Positions 1-5,130 of a stretch of 9,037 nucleotides of DNA are shown in pieces. Below the pieces are notes generated by a model, which did no database searches, had not been told where the DNA came from, and saw only the letters and a program-made list of their open reading frames with translations. Origin of the DNA: OMOG01 sp041485845. GTDB taxonomy: Bacteria; Acidobacteriota; Terriglobia; Bryobacterales; Bryobacteraceae. The stretch's first letter is position 1. Every line of letters begins with the position of its first letter. The stretch lies in assembly GCA_041485845.1 (NCBI GenBank), contig JBGPKH010000356.1:1-9037 (forward strand). The letters run 5' to 3'. Both the position numbers and the translations under genes were made by a program.

Positions 1-229
1 CCTACGGTGTTGCGGCCCTCGTCAGCCGACGGGCTGCTGTTGCCTTAGTTCTTTCATCTATTCATCAACTTGCATGCGGACCAATGTTTACGGCCCGTCC
101 GCGAAGAAGATGACCCTGGTTTTGCGAAAGTCGGGCTAGCGCCCCGCGCGACAGGATCGTTTGATTTCTGGCGAGACGTGCCCTTGCTCATAACGAGCCT
201 CGCTAGTAGACTGGACGACGACAGCAGCC
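1..229. other. Non-coding upstream region
   Basis: No convincing gene is visible before the response regulator. The three forward frames are open only briefly from the left edge. One closes at a TAG at 46-48, so a C-terminal tail of an upstream gene cannot be excluded, but the residues are not recognisable. A short hairpin (CAGCC 23-27, GGCTG 32-36) is present without a T-tract. The region is less GC-rich around 45-95 than its surroundings. Confidence 0.5.
184..212 (+). promoter_or_regulatory. Weak candidate sigma-70-like promoter of the response regulator
   Basis: TTGCTC at 184-189 and TAGACT at 207-212 are separated by 17 bases and lie just upstream of the ATG at 230. The match is only 3/6 and 4/6 to the consensus, so this is a suggestion. 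No Shine-Dalgarno sequence is obvious in front of the ATG. Confidence 0.2.
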
Positions 230-1054
230 ATGAAGCCTGATCAAATTACAGTCATCCTGGCGGATGACCATGCCATCGTGCGGGAGGGAATCGCGGCCTT
301 GTGTACGGGACAGGGTCTGCACATTCTGGGACAGTGCGCCGACGGCCCATCGGCGCTCGAAATGGTGCTCAACCTGAAGCCGGACTTCGCCATCCTGGAC
401 CTCCAGATGCCGGGCATGACCGGCGTCGAGACGATCCGAAAACTGCGCGCCGCAGGTTCCACCGCCAAGCTCATGATCCTGTCCATCAGCCGCGAAGAGT
501 CTACGGTTCTGGAAGCTTTGCGGGCCGGAGCGGATGCGTACCTTTTGAAAGATGGGCCGTCGCGGCACCTGCTCGACGCCATCAGCTTCGTGCGCGACGG
601 CGGCGTGTACATCTCGCCGCTGCTACGCGGCGCCGGCCTCTTTACCAAGGGCGATAACAGCCGGGCGCAGGATCCGCTGGCGTCGCTCAGCCCGCGGGAA
701 ATGGAAGTCTTCTCGTATCTGGTGAACGGGCTGCGGGCCAAAGACATCGCCGATCTCCTGGAAATCAGCCCCGAAGCAGTGGACACCTACCGCGCCACCC
801 TGATGCGCAAGCTGAACGTTCACGACCTGGTGTCTCTCCATGTGGTGGGCCTGGTGAATAAACGGGATCTCAATCTGGCTTCCCTCAGTTCCGAGGAAAG
901 AACCGTTTATTATGATCTTGTTAATGGTCTTTCGCCGAAGGCGATTGCCGAGCGCCTAAACATCACTGTCGAGGCCACTTACACTCACCGCTTTCGCATC
1001 ATGAGAAGACTGCACATTCAAAACTTCGATCTGATCCCGCCAGAGCGTGCGTGA
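230..1054 (+). CDS. NarL/LuxR-type response regulator with two tandem HTH domains
   Basis: This is a cytoplasmic two-component response regulator of the NarL/FixJ class, 274 residues, against about 210-220 for the usual receiver-plus-HTH form. The receiver domain covers about residues 6-125 and has the acidic pair D12/D13, phosphoacceptor D57 (context ILDLQMPGMTG), switch serine S85 and conserved K107. A LuxR/GerE-type HTH follows at about 150-205 (LSPREMEVFSYLVNGL, then IADLLEIS). A second HTH of the same fold lies at about 216-266 (LSSEERTVYYDLVNGL, then IAERLNIT). The two units are about 47% identical (24 of 51 aligned residues) at a 66-residue offset. No histidine kinase lies in the window, so the input signal is unknown. 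The stop codon overlaps the GTG of the next gene, suggesting co-translation. The receiver and LuxR calls are firm. What the doubled HTH does is inference: two half-sites bound by one chain, or altered dimerisation. Confidence 0.93.
   Translation: MKPDQITVILADDHAIVREGIAALCTGQGLHILGQCADGPSALEMVLNLKPDFAILDLQMPGMTGVETIRKLRAAGSTAKLMILSISREESTVLEALRAGADAYLLKDGPSRHLLDAISFVRDGGVYISPLLRGAGLFTKGDNSRAQDPLASLSPREMEVFSYLVNGLRAKDIADLLEISPEAVDTYRATLMRKLNVHDLVSLHVVGLVNKRDLNLASLSSEERTVYYDLVNGLSPKAIAERLNITVEATYTHRFRIMRRLHIQNFDLIPPERA
677..1027 (+). repeat. Intragenic domain duplication (two LuxR HTH units)
   Basis: Codons at 677-829 and 875-1027 encode the two homologous HTH units. The repeat is visible at protein level (LASLS, LVNGL, K.IA..L.I, EA..T.R, MR.L shared in register) but is poorly conserved at DNA level. 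By hand count the first unit is about 62% GC and the second about 48% GC, so this is an old duplication or a fusion rather than a fresh tandem copy. Confidence 0.8.
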
Positions 1055-1269
1055 AGGACTATCGATGGGAGGCAACTTCGCTTGTGATCAGGCTGCGGCA
1101 CAGCAACGAGGATACCAGCAAGATTGCGGAGATGCAGAAGCAGGGCTTGAGTCTCAGAGAGATCGCCGCGGCGCTGGGAATCAGTGCAATGACGGTTCAG
1201 CGACGCGTCCGCGTCGTCTCACTTTTGAACCCAATCCCGGAGTTGCGGCAGGGTACGGCACTTCCCTAG
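1051..1269 (+). CDS. Small helix-turn-helix protein, translationally coupled to the response regulator
   Basis: This 72-residue protein starts with GTG. The GTG at 1051-1053 overlaps the TGA (1052-1054) of the response regulator in a GTGA junction, which decides the start and indicates translational coupling. Residues 24-56 form a clear helix-turn-helix: KIAEMQKQGLSLREIAAALG, followed by IS..TVQRRV. The pattern is similar to the C-terminal HTH of resolvases and to sigma region 4-like HTHs. The N-terminal 20 residues are basic/hydrophobic and not recognisable; the tail (residues 57-72) is short and proline-containing. There is no catalytic domain, so it is probably a DNA-binding accessory, repressor or partner of the regulator. 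It lies about 220 bp from a tRNA attachment scar, so an element-encoded regulator or directionality factor is also conceivable. The family was not identified. Confidence 0.65.
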   Translation: MKDYRWEATSLVIRLRHSNEDTSKIAEMQKQGLSLREIAAALGISAMTVQRRVRVVSLLNPIPELRQGTALP

Positions 1270-1298
1270 CGAACGGAAGTTCTGCCTGTAGCTTTTTG
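1257..1298 (+). terminator. Candidate intrinsic terminator after the small HTH gene
   Basis: ACTTCC (1260-1265) pairs with GGAAGT (1275-1280) around the stop codon. GGC (1257-1259) can extend the stem with GCC (1284-1286) across a three-base bulge. A T-rich run (TTTTTG) begins at 1293. The gap between stem and T-tract makes it weaker than a textbook terminator. Confidence 0.4.
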
Positions 1299-1398
1299 TT
1301 TCGTAGTTCAGGGACACCCTGATATATGGTATCAATAGGATGGACGACCCTTTGGAGGAGCATTCAGGGTGCCGCCGTGGCGGGCTTTCGGTGTGCGG

Positions 1399-1442
1399 GT
1401 ATGCTTGCCAGTATGATCGAGATGCCTACGATGCAAGCATAC
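1399..1442. repeat. Perfect 10-bp inverted repeat with 24-nt spacer
   Basis: GTATGCTTGC at 1399-1408 is exactly complementary to GCAAGCATAC at 1433-1442. The 24-nt spacer does not extend the stem. No gene ends close by and no T-tract follows, so a terminator is unlikely. Its place 46 bp before the tRNA fragment suggests a protein-binding site pair, for example a recombinase arm site, or the end of a small element. Confidence 0.6.
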
Positions 1443-1473
1443 TCTGAGTTATAAGTTATTTATTTTAAATATG

Positions 1474-1503
1474 TTCAGGATCTATGGATAGATTCAGGTT
1501 CTA
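1474..1503 (+). repeat. Imperfect direct repeat at the tRNA fragment junction
   Basis: TTCAGGATCTA (1474-1484) and TTCAGGTTCTA (1493-1503) match at 10 of 11 positions with start points 19 bp apart. The right copy is the anticodon loop and 3' anticodon stem of the tRNA-Leu fragment. ATCTA (1480-1484) and TAGAT (1489-1493) also form a short inverted repeat over the junction. The layout resembles recombinase core-site repeats. Confidence 0.45.
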
Positions 1504-1547
1504 GTGATCGCAAGGTCGTGAAGGTTCAAGTCCTTTCATCCGCACCA
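1489..1547 (+). pseudogene. 3' fragment of a tRNA-Leu(CAG) gene; probable integrative-element attachment site
   Basis: The last 59 bases of a tRNA-Leu are present. Visible parts are the anticodon stem TAGA/TCTA (1489-1492 with 1500-1503) around loop TTCAGGT with anticodon CAG (1495-1497); the long class II variable arm (1505-1518, loop GCAA); the T-arm GAAGG/CCTTT (1520-1524 with 1532-1536) around TTCAAGT; the acceptor 3' strand CATCCGC (1537-1543); discriminator A; and encoded CCA (1545-1547). The matching 5' strand GCGGATG and the D-arm are absent upstream, and the fifth anticodon-stem pair is already broken (A1488 opposite G1504). A tRNA 3' end without its 5' half is the usual mark left when a tyrosine-recombinase element integrates at the anticodon loop. 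The intact tRNA should lie further left, outside the window. Confidence 0.82.
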
Positions 1548-1622
1548 AAGAAATCGATAATTTACCATGGACGTCGCTTGACACCCTGCCTTTTGCCCCC
1601 CGATAGGTTATTTCAAATGTTC

Positions 1623-1655
1623 GATCCCCGCGTCGCCGGACGGCGGGCGAGGATC
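1623..1655. terminator. GC-rich stem-loop downstream of the DinB-family gene
   Basis: GATCC (1623-1627) pairs with GGATC (1651-1655). The stem continues through mostly paired GC bases to CGCC (1634-1637)/GGCG (1642-1645), with loop GGAC, one mismatch and one bulge. It lies about 60 bases past the end of the minus-strand DinB gene. No strong T-tract follows on either strand, so it is only a possible terminator or processing hairpin. Confidence 0.35.
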
Positions 1656-1713
1656 CGACGACAGAGCTGATTTTAGGTTTGGAAGATCTCTGGGCGGCGC
1701 GATCCGGTAAACC

Positions 1714-2214
1714 CTAGTTGCCGTGCGCGACTTGGACCGGCTCGTCGGCGCTTGAGCCGTAGATGGACGGCACTTTGGCGCCCATGGGACGGAGGTACGC
1801 GGAGAGTTGGCCGCGGTGGTGAATGGCATGTTTCAGGTGCAGGTTCAGATAGGCAACGGCCGGCTGCGTCCACACTGCAAAATTGATCGTTTTGGCGAGG
1901 TTCTGGGGGGAGATGTCACCCACCTGGTCGATCAGCGGCGGAATGGTCTCGTCATAATAGGCCAGCACTTCGGCCGGTGTCTTGAACTCCGCTGGTTTCC
2001 ACTCGAACTCGCCGGCAAGAACTCCGCGCAGAAAGAACGCCTCGCTGACCGCGATGTGGGTGGCCAGATCGAGAGCGCTCATGCAACGCTCGCTTGGCTT
2101 ATAACCGCAGTGCGCCGCGGGCACTGCCGCCAGCACTTTGCGCGTGGTTGCAAACTCCCGCTTGAGCTCGAGCGCCAGAAAGTCGGCCATTCCCTTCGCA
2201 GCTTCTGGTGACAT
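1714..2214 (-). CDS. DinB-family (DinB/YfiT-like putative metal-dependent) protein
   Basis: This 166-residue soluble four-helix-bundle protein has the normal length of the DinB/YfiT superfamily. The family includes metal-dependent thiol transferases and many uncharacterised stress- or damage-linked proteins. The expected metal triad is visible as H53 (context LATHI), H129 and H133 (context HAIHHRGQL), followed by the typical tail motif LRPMGAKVPSIYG. The ATG at 2214 was chosen because it gives the usual domain length; the reading frame stays open 33 codons further upstream with unrelated residues. A promoter-like pair ends only six bases before this ATG, so the message may be leaderless, or translation may begin at M9 (2190). 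The gene is divergent from the ThuA gene. The substrate is unknown. It shows no clear functional link to the sugar cluster. Confidence 0.85.
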   Translation of the reverse strand: MSPEAAKGMADFLALELKREFATTRKVLAAVPAAHCGYKPSERCMSALDLATHIAVSEAFFLRGVLAGEFEWKPAEFKTPAEVLAYYDETIPPLIDQVGDISPQNLAKTINFAVWTQPAVAYLNLHLKHAIHHRGQLSAYLRPMGAKVPSIYGSSADEPVQVAHGN

Positions 2215-2220
2215 ACTCCG

Positions 2221-2250
2221 AGCATAGGGCCCCGCCGCAACTGAGGTCAA
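2221..2250 (-). promoter_or_regulatory. Candidate promoter of the DinB-family gene
   Basis: On the minus strand TTGACC (2250-2245) and TATGCT (2226-2221) are separated by 18 bases, matching consensus at 5/6 and 4/6. The ATG at 2214 starts six bases after the -10 box, so a transcript from here would have essentially no leader. Confidence 0.4.
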
Positions 2251-2289
2251 GAGTGACCCTGCGTGGCCGGCGCGGCGCTGCTGAGATTC

Positions 2290-2307
2290 TGTCCCGTCTA
2301 TTGGACA
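2290..2307. promoter_or_regulatory. Operator-like inverted repeat upstream of the first ThuA gene
   Basis: TGTCC (2290-2294) and GGACA (2303-2307) form a perfect 5-bp inverted repeat with an 8-bp spacer, 37 bases before the ThuA start and between two divergent genes. The same TGTCC-N8-GGA arrangement occurs at 4146-4161 in front of the IclR gene, so it may be a second site for that regulator. Confidence 0.35.
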
Positions 2308-2344
2308 ACGCAACTCCCCGGTGGCCGGACACGCGATAAGCTGA

Positions 2345-3262
2345 ATGTTTCTTATGGCCGCGCAAAAGGTGACGAGACGTGTTTTGTTGTTTGAGGCGCT
2401 GTGTTCGGGACTCCTCCGCAGTCAGGAATTGCAGTCCGAGCAGAAGCGGCGCATCGACGCCGCGGCGCCCCGGAATGCGCCCGCAAAACCGGCGAAGCCT
2501 AGGCGGATGCTGGTTAGCAACCTCTCGATGCGGGACGGCAAGCCGGTCCGCGGGAGTTCCTATGCCACGCTCCCGGCGGGGAATTATGCCATTGAACAGA
2601 TGGGCAAGCGAACAGGCGCCTATGAAGCCGTCTTCAGCGATGACGTCGAGATGTTCCGGCCGGACCGGATCAAGCTGTTCGACGCTCTCTGCTTCAACAA
2701 CACGGTTGGCGTTCTGTTCGACGACCCGGAGCTGAAGAAGTCGCTGCTCGGTTTCATCGCCGGCGGCAAGGGATTCGTAGGGATTCACGACGCCATCGCG
2801 ACCTTCGTGCAGTATCCCAAGTACGACCAGTGGCCGGCGTTCGGCCAAATGCTCGGCGCCACCGAAAATGGCGGCCATCCCTGGAACGGGGAGGCGATGA
2901 CGTTCAAGGTGGACGACCCGGCAAGCCCGTTGAACGCTGTCTTTCAAGGCAAGGGATTCGAGCTTGCTGACCAGGCGTTCCAGTTTCAGGAGCCGGCGTT
3001 ACGCGATCACTTGCACGTGTTGCTGAGCATCGATGTGGAAAAGACCGGCTTGGCGCCGAATCGGCGCATCCTTCCGGTTCGGACGCAGGACAAAGATTTT
3101 CCGATGAGCTGGATCCGCCGCTACGAGCGAGGCCGCGTGTTTTACAGCGCCATCGGCCACGGTCCGCCGATCTTCTGGAATGCGCCGCTGTTGGAGCACT
3201 TTCTGGCGGGAATTCAGTATGCGCTCGGCGATCTCGAAGCCGACGACCGGCCGAGCGCCTGA
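2345..3262 (+). CDS. ThuA-domain protein (trehalose-utilisation-like), copy 1
   Basis: This 305-residue protein has a ThuA-like class-I-glutamine-amidotransferase-type fold. ThuA proteins act with Gfo/Idh/MocA dehydrogenases in oxidation of disaccharides such as trehalose; the exact step is not settled. Typical ThuA signatures are visible: GGKGFVGIH at 140-148, a central NGGHPW segment, and GRVFYSAIGH at 263-272 followed by a terminal GIQYALGD. Residues 8-24 (basic, then hydrophobic) could be a weak export signal or a degenerate leader. Residues 40-53 are an Ala/Pro-rich linker. It is about half identical to the ThuA protein encoded at 4204-5130, so the two are paralogues flanking the IclR gene. 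The start is uncertain: ATG at 2345 or 2354, neither with a good ribosome binding site. The gene appears monocistronic, followed by two strong stem-loops. Confidence 0.85.
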   Translation: MFLMAAQKVTRRVLLFEALCSGLLRSQELQSEQKRRIDAAAPRNAPAKPAKPRRMLVSNLSMRDGKPVRGSSYATLPAGNYAIEQMGKRTGAYEAVFSDDVEMFRPDRIKLFDALCFNNTVGVLFDDPELKKSLLGFIAGGKGFVGIHDAIATFVQYPKYDQWPAFGQMLGATENGGHPWNGEAMTFKVDDPASPLNAVFQGKGFELADQAFQFQEPALRDHLHVLLSIDVEKTGLAPNRRILPVRTQDKDFPMSWIRRYERGRVFYSAIGHGPPIFWNAPLLEHFLAGIQYALGDLEADDRPSA

Positions 3263-3265
3263 AGT

Positions 3266-3287
3266 GGACAGGACTCCTGGCCTGTCC
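3266..3287 (+). terminator. Stem-loop directly after the first ThuA gene
   Basis: GGACAGG (3266-3272) pairs perfectly with CCTGTCC (3281-3287) around an 8-nt loop, starting four bases after the stop codon. There is no T-tract, so it may be a Rho-assisted terminator or mRNA 3' end. It also contains GGACA and TGTCC, the same half-sites seen in the operator-like elements, in the opposite arrangement. Confidence 0.4.
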
Positions 3288-3312
3288 GTTCGCCGGCTGA
3301 AAGCCCGCGCGT

Positions 3313-3337
3313 GACAGACGACAACCGATCGTCTGTC
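3313..3337. terminator. Perfect 9-bp hairpin between convergent genes
   Basis: GACAGACGA (3313-3321) pairs with TCGTCTGTC (3329-3337) around a 7-nt loop. It sits between the converging ThuA and IclR genes and ends 9 bases from the IclR stop. As a symmetrical hairpin it could end transcription from both sides, although no T-tract is present. Confidence 0.45.
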
Positions 3338-3346
3338 CCATTCCCG

Positions 3347-4132
3347 CTATGCTGTCAGATACCGGCTGCCCTGAACAGCGGCCGAGATGCGGTCCGCGGC
3401 GCGTGTGAGCTCGGTGGCGAGCGAGGCACAGCTCTCGAACGAGATCTGCGACGTGGATCCCATCAGGCTGATCGCGGCCACGGGCAGATGGCCGGCGTCC
3501 AACACCGCCGCCCCCAAGCATCGATAGCCGATCGCATGCTCCTCGTCGTCGATGGCATAGCCGCGCTGGCGGGTCGCGGCCAGTTCCTCCCAGAAGCGGC
3601 GGCTGGAAACGATGGTCTTCTCATTGTGCGGAAGCGGCGCGTTCCTGCCGATCATCGCAGAAACCTGCGATTCCGGAAGAAAAGCCGCCATGGCCTTGCC
3701 GAGCGCCGTGCAATGCAACTCCAGGTGTTGGCCGACCGAGGTCACCAGGCGCGCTTCCGCCGGTGCGATCTGGGCGATAATCCTGACCTGATCCCGATCG
3801 AGCATGGCCATGTGGGTGACCAGCCGAGTGCGCTGCATCAGCGAGCGCAATGCGGGCATGGCGATGCCACGCAGGCTGGAACCCGCCAGGGTCTTGCCGG
3901 AAAGCTCGAGCAGTTTCGGTCCACACAGATACGGCCCCCGCGCCGAGGTGCGCTGTACGTATCCGGATCGCTCGAGCGTGAGCAGCAGGCAATGCATGGT
4001 GCTCCGTGGCACGCCCAGCGAGCGCGTAAGCTGCATCAGGCTCATGCCGTTTTGGGAAGCGGCAATGTGCCCGAGCACATCGAGCGCGCGCGGCACGGAG
4101 GGCAACGACGGAGTTTTGAGCTGGTCGCTCAT
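3347..4132 (-). CDS. IclR-family transcriptional regulator
   Basis: This is a 261-residue DNA-binding regulator. The N-terminal winged HTH spans about residues 10-75 (SVPRALDVLGHIA, then LTRSLGVPRSTMHCLLLTLE, with GYV in the wing). The C-terminal GAF-like effector domain carries the family hallmarks HCTALGKAM, and GYAIDDEEHAIGYRCLGAAV followed by PVAAISL. The ATG at 4132 gives the standard IclR length. The frame remains open to 4318, but that extension reads through the divergent ThuA gene and lacks homology-like residues. The gene is divergent from the ThuA-oxidoreductase-HEAT operon and convergent with the other ThuA gene, so it is likely the local sugar-responsive regulator. The effector is probably a sugar or sugar-derived acid (inference). 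A palindrome in the shared promoter region is its best operator candidate, implying autoregulation. Confidence 0.93.
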   Translation of the reverse strand: MSDQLKTPSLPSVPRALDVLGHIAASQNGMSLMQLTRSLGVPRSTMHCLLLTLERSGYVQRTSARGPYLCGPKLLELSGKTLAGSSLRGIAMPALRSLMQRTRLVTHMAMLDRDQVRIIAQIAPAEARLVTSVGQHLELHCTALGKAMAAFLPESQVSAMIGRNAPLPHNEKTIVSSRRFWEELAATRQRGYAIDDEEHAIGYRCLGAAVLDAGHLPVAAISLMGSTSQISFESCASLATELTRAADRISAAVQGSRYLTA

Positions 4133-4145
4133 ATTGGCCCAATTT

Positions 4146-4161
4146 TGTCCATTATAATGGA
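4146..4161. promoter_or_regulatory. Palindromic operator overlapping a bidirectional -10 box
   Basis: TCCATTATAATGGA at 4148-4161 is a perfect 14-bp palindrome in the 71-bp gap between the IclR gene and the second ThuA gene. It contains TATAAT on the plus strand (4153-4158) and, by symmetry, on the minus strand (4156-4151). The minus promoter has a weak -35 (GCAACA at 4179-4174, spacer 17); the plus promoter has no recognisable -35. Together with the preceding TG it reads TGTCC-N8-GGA. Binding here would block both promoters, consistent with an IclR-type repressor controlling itself and the operon. Confidence 0.6.
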
Positions 4162-4203
4162 TTTCTCTCCCGGTGTTGCGCTCCGGAGAAGAGAATAGGA
4201 AGT

Positions 4204-5130
4204 ATGAGAATTGCCAACCTCGCAACGGCCGCTCCGTGGTGCGCAGCGTCCGTCTGGCCGGCAGATTATCCGCTGAAAGAACTGACCGCGGAAGAGAAGG
4301 CGGCGATCGGCCGGGCAATTCCCGCGAAGGGGGCGAAGCCCCGGAAGGCGCGCAAGGTCCTGGTGGTGCATATCGCCAAGCGGAACGGCAAACCCGTCAG
4401 AGGCCACCCCTCGATTCCATACGGCAACTGTGCTTTCATCGAGATGGGCAAGCGGACCGGCGCCTATCGGGCCGTGATCGACAACCACGAAACGGTATTC
4501 CAACCCGACAACCTCAAGGCCTACGATCTGATCGTCTTCAACGACGCGCTCGGTGTGTTGTTTGACGATCCCGCGCTGCGGCAATCCTTGCTGGACTTCG
4601 TCAAGAACGGGAAGGGATTCGCCGGCATCCACACCGGAGGCGGAGCGACCTTCGTCCAGTACCCGGTTTACGACCATTTTCCGGAATTCGGCGTGATGGT
4701 GGGCGGGTGTGAAGACGGCGGACACCCGTGGTCGCCGAACGATGTCACCTACGTCAAGATCGACGACCCCAAGAGCCCGCTGACCGCCATGTTCAAGGGC
4801 CCGTTCGAGATTCACGATGAGACGTTCCAGTTCCGCGAGCCCAGCTTGCGCGAACGCCTGCACGTGCTGATCAGCATCGGCATTCCGAAGATGGAGATGG
4901 GCCCCAATCACCGCCTCCTCAAGCAGCGGCAGGGCGATCTGGATTTCCCCATCGGTTGGATCAAGTCCTATGGCATGGGTAGAGTGTTCTATGCCACTAC
5001 CGGCCACAACCCCGGCGCGTTCAAGGATCCGCTGCTGCTGCAGCATTACCTCGCCGGAATTCAGTTTGCGATGGGCGATGGGAACGCCGGCATGACTCCC
5101 AGCGAGAAAGCCGAGGGCCCCGGCAAATGA
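4204..5130 (+). CDS. ThuA-domain protein, copy 2 (first gene of operon)
   Basis: This is a 308-residue ThuA-like protein and paralogue of the one at 2345-3262. Signatures are GKGFAGIH at 136-143, EDGGHPW in the middle, GRVFYATTGH at 259-268, and terminal GIQFAMGD. AGGA at 4197-4200 provides a close ribosome binding site for the ATG. The N-terminus (residues 1-20, Ala-rich with a Cys at 13) may be a weak or degenerate export signal; a true signal peptide is not certain. The stop codon TGA overlaps the next ATG (ATGA at 5127-5130), so the protein is made together with the Gfo/Idh/MocA oxidoreductase. The ThuA-plus-dehydrogenase pairing parallels ThuA/ThuB of rhizobial disaccharide oxidation to 3-keto sugars. 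The substrate is not deducible. Regulation is probably through the palindrome at 4148-4161. Confidence 0.88.
   Translation: MRIANLATAAPWCAASVWPADYPLKELTAEEKAAIGRAIPAKGAKPRKARKVLVVHIAKRNGKPVRGHPSIPYGNCAFIEMGKRTGAYRAVIDNHETVFQPDNLKAYDLIVFNDALGVLFDDPALRQSLLDFVKNGKGFAGIHTGGGATFVQYPVYDHFPEFGVMVGGCEDGGHPWSPNDVTYVKIDDPKSPLTAMFKGPFEIHDETFQFREPSLRERLHVLISIGIPKMEMGPNHRLLKQRQGDLDFPIGWIKSYGMGRVFYATTGHNPGAFKDPLLLQHYLAGIQFAMGDGNAGMTPSEKAEGPGK

Larger units (their letters stand above)
1270..1713. other. Non-coding stretch with attachment-site architecture
   Basis: There is no credible gene over 444 bases. The stretch contains a short palindrome (TCAGGG-ACA-CCCTGA at 1308-1322), TGATA/TATCA (1320-1334), a perfect 10-bp inverted repeat (1399-1442), an AT-rich segment (about 1443-1475), a truncated tRNA-Leu (1489-1547), and a GC-rich stem-loop (1623-1655). 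The hexamer TTCAGG occurs at 1307, 1363, 1474 and 1493. The composition differs markedly from the coding DNA on both sides. Confidence 0.7.

Noticed and set aside
23..36. CAGCC/GGCTG hairpin as terminator of an upstream gene
   Set aside because: Only five base pairs, no T-tract, and no identifiable upstream gene.
1047..1322. Alternative 91-residue frame overlapping the small HTH gene
   Set aside because: No recognisable fold, and composition typical of a shadow; the frame at 1051 has a clear helix-turn-helix and a coupled start.
1474..1547. Intron-containing tRNA-Leu instead of a truncated one
   Set aside because: Group I introns in bacterial tRNA-Leu interrupt the anticodon loop, but here the loop and both lower stem strands are intact and the break is below the stem; no 5' exon is visible upstream in the window.
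1578..1607. Perfect TTGACA at 1578 with GATAGG 18 bases later
   Set aside because: No gene follows on the plus strand; the next 600 bases are the antisense of the DinB gene, and the -10 match is poor.
2099..2947. 282-residue minus-strand open frame under the ThuA gene
   Set aside because: Antisense to a convincing ThuA-domain gene and its residues show no family pattern.
3695..3705. CTTGCCGAGCG inside the IclR gene, matching the reverse of the hairpin repeat arm
   Set aside because: Only 11 bases match, there is no palindrome, and the bases encode the conserved LGKAM region of IclR proteins.
4133..4318. Longer N-terminus for the IclR gene
   Set aside because: It would read through the divergent promoter and the start of the ThuA gene; the ATG at 4132 gives the standard family length.
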